Source: Pullilachnospira sp963929535 (GTDB lineage Bacteria > Bacillota > Clostridia > Lachnospirales > Lachnospiraceae). Taken from it: DNA of 64,000 bases. The DNA is taken from positions 62,001-126,000 of the forward strand of contig CAWVIZ010000009.1 in assembly GCA_963929535.1 (NCBI GenBank), given 5' to 3'. The notes beneath the pieces were generated by a model. It had not been told where the DNA came from. It searched no databases and worked only from the letters and a program-made list of their open reading frames with translations. A program made the translations under genes and the position numbers. This document shows, in pieces, positions 61,372 to 64,000 of this stretch; position 1 is the first letter of the stretch; each line of letters starts with the position of its first letter.

Positions 61372-61791
61372 TTAGAATTCATATCTTGTGCCATGGGAGA
61401 GCAGCAGGCCATCTGTTAATTCCACACGCAGGATGATGGTATTTTCATCGTCAAAATCAGTATGACCGTTATCGATCCATTCAGCAAAAGCTTTTTTCAG
61501 TCTTTCAGCGATTGCGCAGTTATCTTCTTTCCCGAAATACCCCAGGCTAACGCCTTCTCCGTGCGCTGTAAACCATTCCCCTGCGATCGCGACAACAGGA
61601 TTATCTTTTATATGCTTCATCTTATTTGAGAGTGCGTGAGTAAGGATATAAAATGCGCCATTTTCATAATAGGCGTTTACATACCGCACATAAGGCGTCT
61701 CATTTTCTGTTGTCGCCAATGCAATAACTGTATCTTTTCCGAAACGCTCAGTCATAATCCGTTGGGCTTCCCGACTAAATTCTTTCACCAA
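61372..61791 (-). CDS. Pyridoxamine 5'-phosphate oxidase-like flavoprotein
   Basis: 139 residues. VIALATTENETPYVRYVNAYYENGAFYILTHALSNKMKHI (in pieces) is a typical FMN-binding split barrel. Unrelated in detail to the one at 16832. Function unknown. GGAGGA precedes the ATG. Confidence 0.9.
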   Translation of the reverse strand: MVKEFSREAQRIMTERFGKDTVIALATTENETPYVRYVNAYYENGAFYILTHALSNKMKHIKDNPVVAIAGEWFTAHGEGVSLGYFGKEDNCAIAERLKKAFAEWIDNGHTDFDDENTIILRVELTDGLLLSHGTRYEF

Positions 61792-61918
61792 ATCGTCCTC
61801 CTCTCAAATTCCTGATTTCGACCCTGTCCCAATTTCTGATAAATCCCAGGTAGTCAAACTTCTCTTCTCTGCTAAGGCACCCCGACATTTCCCTGCGTAT
61901 GCCCCATTTACCAAAGCA

Positions 61919-62413
61919 TTATCTGTACTGAACAAGCCGATCCGTTTGTTCATAGTATTCAACTTCTATTTTATTCAGACTTTGTCTTTGGATTGTTTCA
62001 TATTCCTTACTCGAAATTTTTAACCTATATAAGTTTCCGCCTGCATCCACTCCGGACAGATAATAGTGCATTGAAATGATCCCCTGATACCCTTGATATT
62101 TTGATACCTTCGGATAATACAGCAGGATCGTTTCTGGTCCATGAAATATATCCGTCACCAGATTTTTGCTGAAAAAGCTTCCACCTAAAATACACACCGC
62201 AATAACAATCATCCTGGCCAATCTTACCGATGCTTTTTCTGCTTTTTGAGCTTTCGCAATTTTCCAGACAACATAGATCACACCAAACCATATGATAAGA
62301 ACGCTGCAGAATTCTTCTAAAAGTGCGGTTTTCCCTGATGGCGGTAAAATGATCGTCAAAACTATAAGTATCAGCAGCATCAGCCAAAAAAGTAATTCTT
62401 TTTTATTCTTCAT
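61919..62413 (-). CDS. Hypothetical membrane protein
   Basis: 164 residues with three helices (LFWLMLLILIVLTIIL, FCSVLIIWFGVIYVVW, RMIVIAVCILGGSFF), then a soluble C-terminal half. Not recognised. AT-richer than the core of the window. Confidence 0.65.
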   Translation of the reverse strand: MKNKKELLFWLMLLILIVLTIILPPSGKTALLEEFCSVLIIWFGVIYVVWKIAKAQKAEKASVRLARMIVIAVCILGGSFFSKNLVTDIFHGPETILLYYPKVSKYQGYQGIISMHYYLSGVDAGGNLYRLKISSKEYETIQRQSLNKIEVEYYEQTDRLVQYR

Positions 62414-62645
62414 GACCCCTCATCTTCTGCACCGGACGAAAACAGTCTGCGCAAGGTCAATCGTGCAGCTGCGATTGTTTTTGTCCCTGCATGCTCCAAG
62501 CGTCTATTCTTCCTTACAAATTTTAGGCTTTCCACCTGACTTTTTTTCATTATACCATTTGGCTATGCCTCTGTCATTTTATTTTTCGCTCATACTCCCT
62601 TTGGTTTCTTTACCTCCATCTTCAGCATGAAACGAGATAGTCCTG

Positions 62646-62840
62646 TTACCTTGGATATCGGTATTCCATCAAAAGCGCATATATCCTGCCATATTCTTTT
62701 TCAGAAAGTATCCCTTCTCTATAATCAGAATATGCTTGACGGGATAATTCATCTAATTTTTGTCTATTCTCTGTCCCTGTTCTCTTCACTCTTTCCAAAT
62801 AATGGATTGCCTTATCCGAAAATTTTTTATCATAGCCCAC
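62646..62840 (-). CDS. Small hypothetical protein (64 codons, GTG start)
   Basis: Charged helical protein ending YGRIYALLMEYRYPR. GTG at 62840 with weak AAGG upstream; an ATG in another frame lies inside. Real gene uncertain; possibly fragment of a larger accessory gene. Confidence 0.4.
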   Translation of the reverse strand: MGYDKKFSDKAIHYLERVKRTGTENRQKLDELSRQAYSDYREGILSEKEYGRIYALLMEYRYPR

Positions 62841-62899
62841 TTCATATCATCCTTCACAATACTCTATTTACTTTTGCCTGGTTGGCTAAAATGATTTTT

Positions 62900-63064
62900 T
62901 CATGGAATACTATTTTGTAATATAATCATCATTTCTGTTAAATGAGTGCGTGTCTCTATGGGTTGAGAATCTATATATTCTATTACTGTTTTGGGTGATT
63001 TCCCACAGTAATGACCTTGATTTATTCTTTTAAATTCTCTCCCGCATTTTGGGCATATCCACAT
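62900..63064 (-). pseudogene. N-terminal part of a DUF1801 / iron-chaperone-like protein
   Basis: 54 codons with CGGAGGAAAAG before the ATG: MWICPKCGREFKRINQGHYC is the zinc-ribbon-tagged opening of DUF1801 proteins, then PKTVIEYI. It stops at SIP-TGA, where the family goes on for about 90 more residues, so it is truncated. Confidence 0.6.
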
Positions 63065-63112
63065 ATTGCTTTTCCTCCGTAAATTTCAATTTTCCGTTCG
63101 ACAACTTATGAT

Positions 63113-63532
63113 TTATTCGCCTTTGCGAATATCAAGCAATCGGAATACATCCGTATACATGTTCTCTCTATCTTCTAAATCAATCATCAACCATTTTTGT
63201 CCGTTACCTGTTTCTGTCTGTCTATAATTCTCTCTTAACTCCGGTGTACATTTATGCAAAATAGACTCAACTGCCGATTTTTCTTTTTGTCCGACAACAA
63301 CCAACACAGTAAAATATCCATCTTTAGGATATATCGTGCAAAGGCTTTTCCCCGCCTTTTTAAACTTTACATTCCAACCATACTCCCAACTACAGGAACT
63401 AAATTCTATTTTTTCTTTGCACTTATATTTTGTTTTAACTTCTGCACAGAATTGATTAAACACAGGATTATTGACATATTCTCCGATTTCTTCCAATAAT
63501 GGACAATATCCTTTATTCTGTATATCAACCAT
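63113..63532 (-). CDS. DUF3788 domain protein
   Basis: 139 residues. FSSCSWEYGWNVKFKKAGKSLCTIYPKDGYFTVLVVVGQKE (in pieces) is the DUF3788 core. Start at 63532 (MVDIQNKGYC) with GGAGG at short spacing. Function unknown. Confidence 0.8.
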   Translation of the reverse strand: MVDIQNKGYCPLLEEIGEYVNNPVFNQFCAEVKTKYKCKEKIEFSSCSWEYGWNVKFKKAGKSLCTIYPKDGYFTVLVVVGQKEKSAVESILHKCTPELRENYRQTETGNGQKWLMIDLEDRENMYTDVFRLLDIRKGE

Positions 63533-63603
63533 ACATGAACCTCCGATAGGAAACTTCTTTATCATTCACTTTATCATTTCATTAACACTGCCGCAAATCA
63601 GGG

Positions 63604-64000
63604 TTACTGCCATGAGGTCATTTTTTCCAACGGTTCTTTTTTTCCACTATAAAACCAATCGCTGTAAAACGCGGTCACATTCCGATTGATAAACTTTAGA
63701 AGCATATCACGAGCTTCTTGATTGTAAGCCATAACTTTAGGGGATTTTTCCCAGTACCGCTCTTTGGTTATAGAACAAATCCTGCTGTAATCTATACCTG
63801 TCACGCCAGCGCCGCAACATATAATTTTCTCATACAAACCGCCTTTCGTATGAAAGAAAAGAAACTGTGCCTGAATAATTTTATCCAGTTCATCCGGTAT
63901 TTTGTAACCCGATAGATTTTGCAGACATTCTGTTGTAATCATTTCCTGCTTTTCGGCAAGTAAATCGTCAATACAGTCATAATGGCGGTAAAATGTTTTT
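63604..64000 (-). CDS. Hypothetical protein, 5' end beyond the window
   Basis: The frame stays open past 63942 to the right edge (KTFYRHYDCIDDLLAEKQEM...), so the protein begins outside the window. Not recognised; no clear domain motifs, several cysteines. Confidence 0.55.
   Translation of the reverse strand, partial: KTFYRHYDCIDDLLAEKQEMITTECLQNLSGYKIPDELDKIIQAQFLFFHTKGGLYEKIICCGAGVTGIDYSRICSITKERYWEKSPKVMAYNQEARDMLLKFINRNVTAFYSDWFYSGKKEPLEKMTSWQ

Overview
The window looks like a chromosomal segment from a strictly anaerobic gut-type Firmicute, most likely a Lachnospiraceae. The signs are moderate G+C, AGGAGG-type ribosome sites, sigma-A promoters, a sulfite reductase (asrABC), a pyruvate formate-lyase with its activase, many ferredoxin-like Fe-S redox proteins, and the GGGtGRT / Fe-S scaffold pair seen in gut clostridia. 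No rRNA, tRNA, CRISPR array, prophage or insertion sequence was seen. Family assignments come from reading the proteins; no database search was possible.

Layout. 1-6 kb: a truncated formate/nitrite-type channel gene, a retron-type reverse transcriptase preceded by a highly structured, promoter-driven leader (candidate retron RNA), a Crp/Fnr regulator, and asrABC ending in a strong terminator. 6-12 kb: DUF1284 and bioY, a dispersed-repeat patch, an SRAP DNA-protein crosslink protein, a large SWIM/SNF2 helicase, and a frameshifted DUF1349 gene. 12-17 kb: a minus-strand operon of a NEW3 surface protein, ABC ATPase, ABC-2 permease (apparently internally deleted) and an OmpR-type regulator; then aroK and a flavin-binding protein. 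17-26 kb: moxR (split by an in-frame amber codon), DUF58 and a transglutaminase membrane protein; then a response regulator / ABC / ABC / histidine kinase cassette. 25-30 kb: an aminotransferase, Fe-type dehydrogenase and YjiH transporter operon, divergent from a MerR regulator and read from a promoter with a MerR-like 19-bp spacer.

30-38.5 kb: DUF3786, a frameshifted nucleotidyltransferase, small zinc-ribbon and FmdE proteins, and a FecCDE-type metal importer whose binding protein and permease were fused by a deletion; then the GGGtGRT / Fe-S scaffold pair, traX flanked by related inverted repeats (one side a 51-bp tandem array), and feoA. 38.6-46 kb: a heterodimeric ABC exporter pair, an independent 39-codon peptide gene with its own promoter and terminator, and a pyruvate formate-lyase operon in which the glycyl-radical domain is a separate cistron. 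46-56 kb: an LD-carboxypeptidase, a Nif11-like small protein, DUF4037, Fe-S aldo/keto reductase, ferredoxin-nitroreductase, CoA-transferase, HelD and NYN-LOTUS genes, all on the minus strand. 55-64 kb: Dabb protein, cyclopropane-synthase remnant, methyltransferase, MATE exporter, zinc alcohol dehydrogenase, a second Fe-S aldo/keto reductase, and a run of small accessory genes, some fragmentary.

Themes. Anaerobic redox metabolism dominates (sulfite to sulfide, pyruvate to formate and acetyl-CoA, ferredoxin-linked reductases). Gene decay is unusually frequent: at least six genes are frameshifted, amber-interrupted, deleted or fused, which is either real degeneration or assembly error. Small palindromic dispersed repeats punctuate the intergenic spaces. 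The best candidates for new biology are the solitary retron-like locus, the two-gene pyruvate formate-lyase, the 39-residue peptide beside the exporters, and the GGGtGRT pair.
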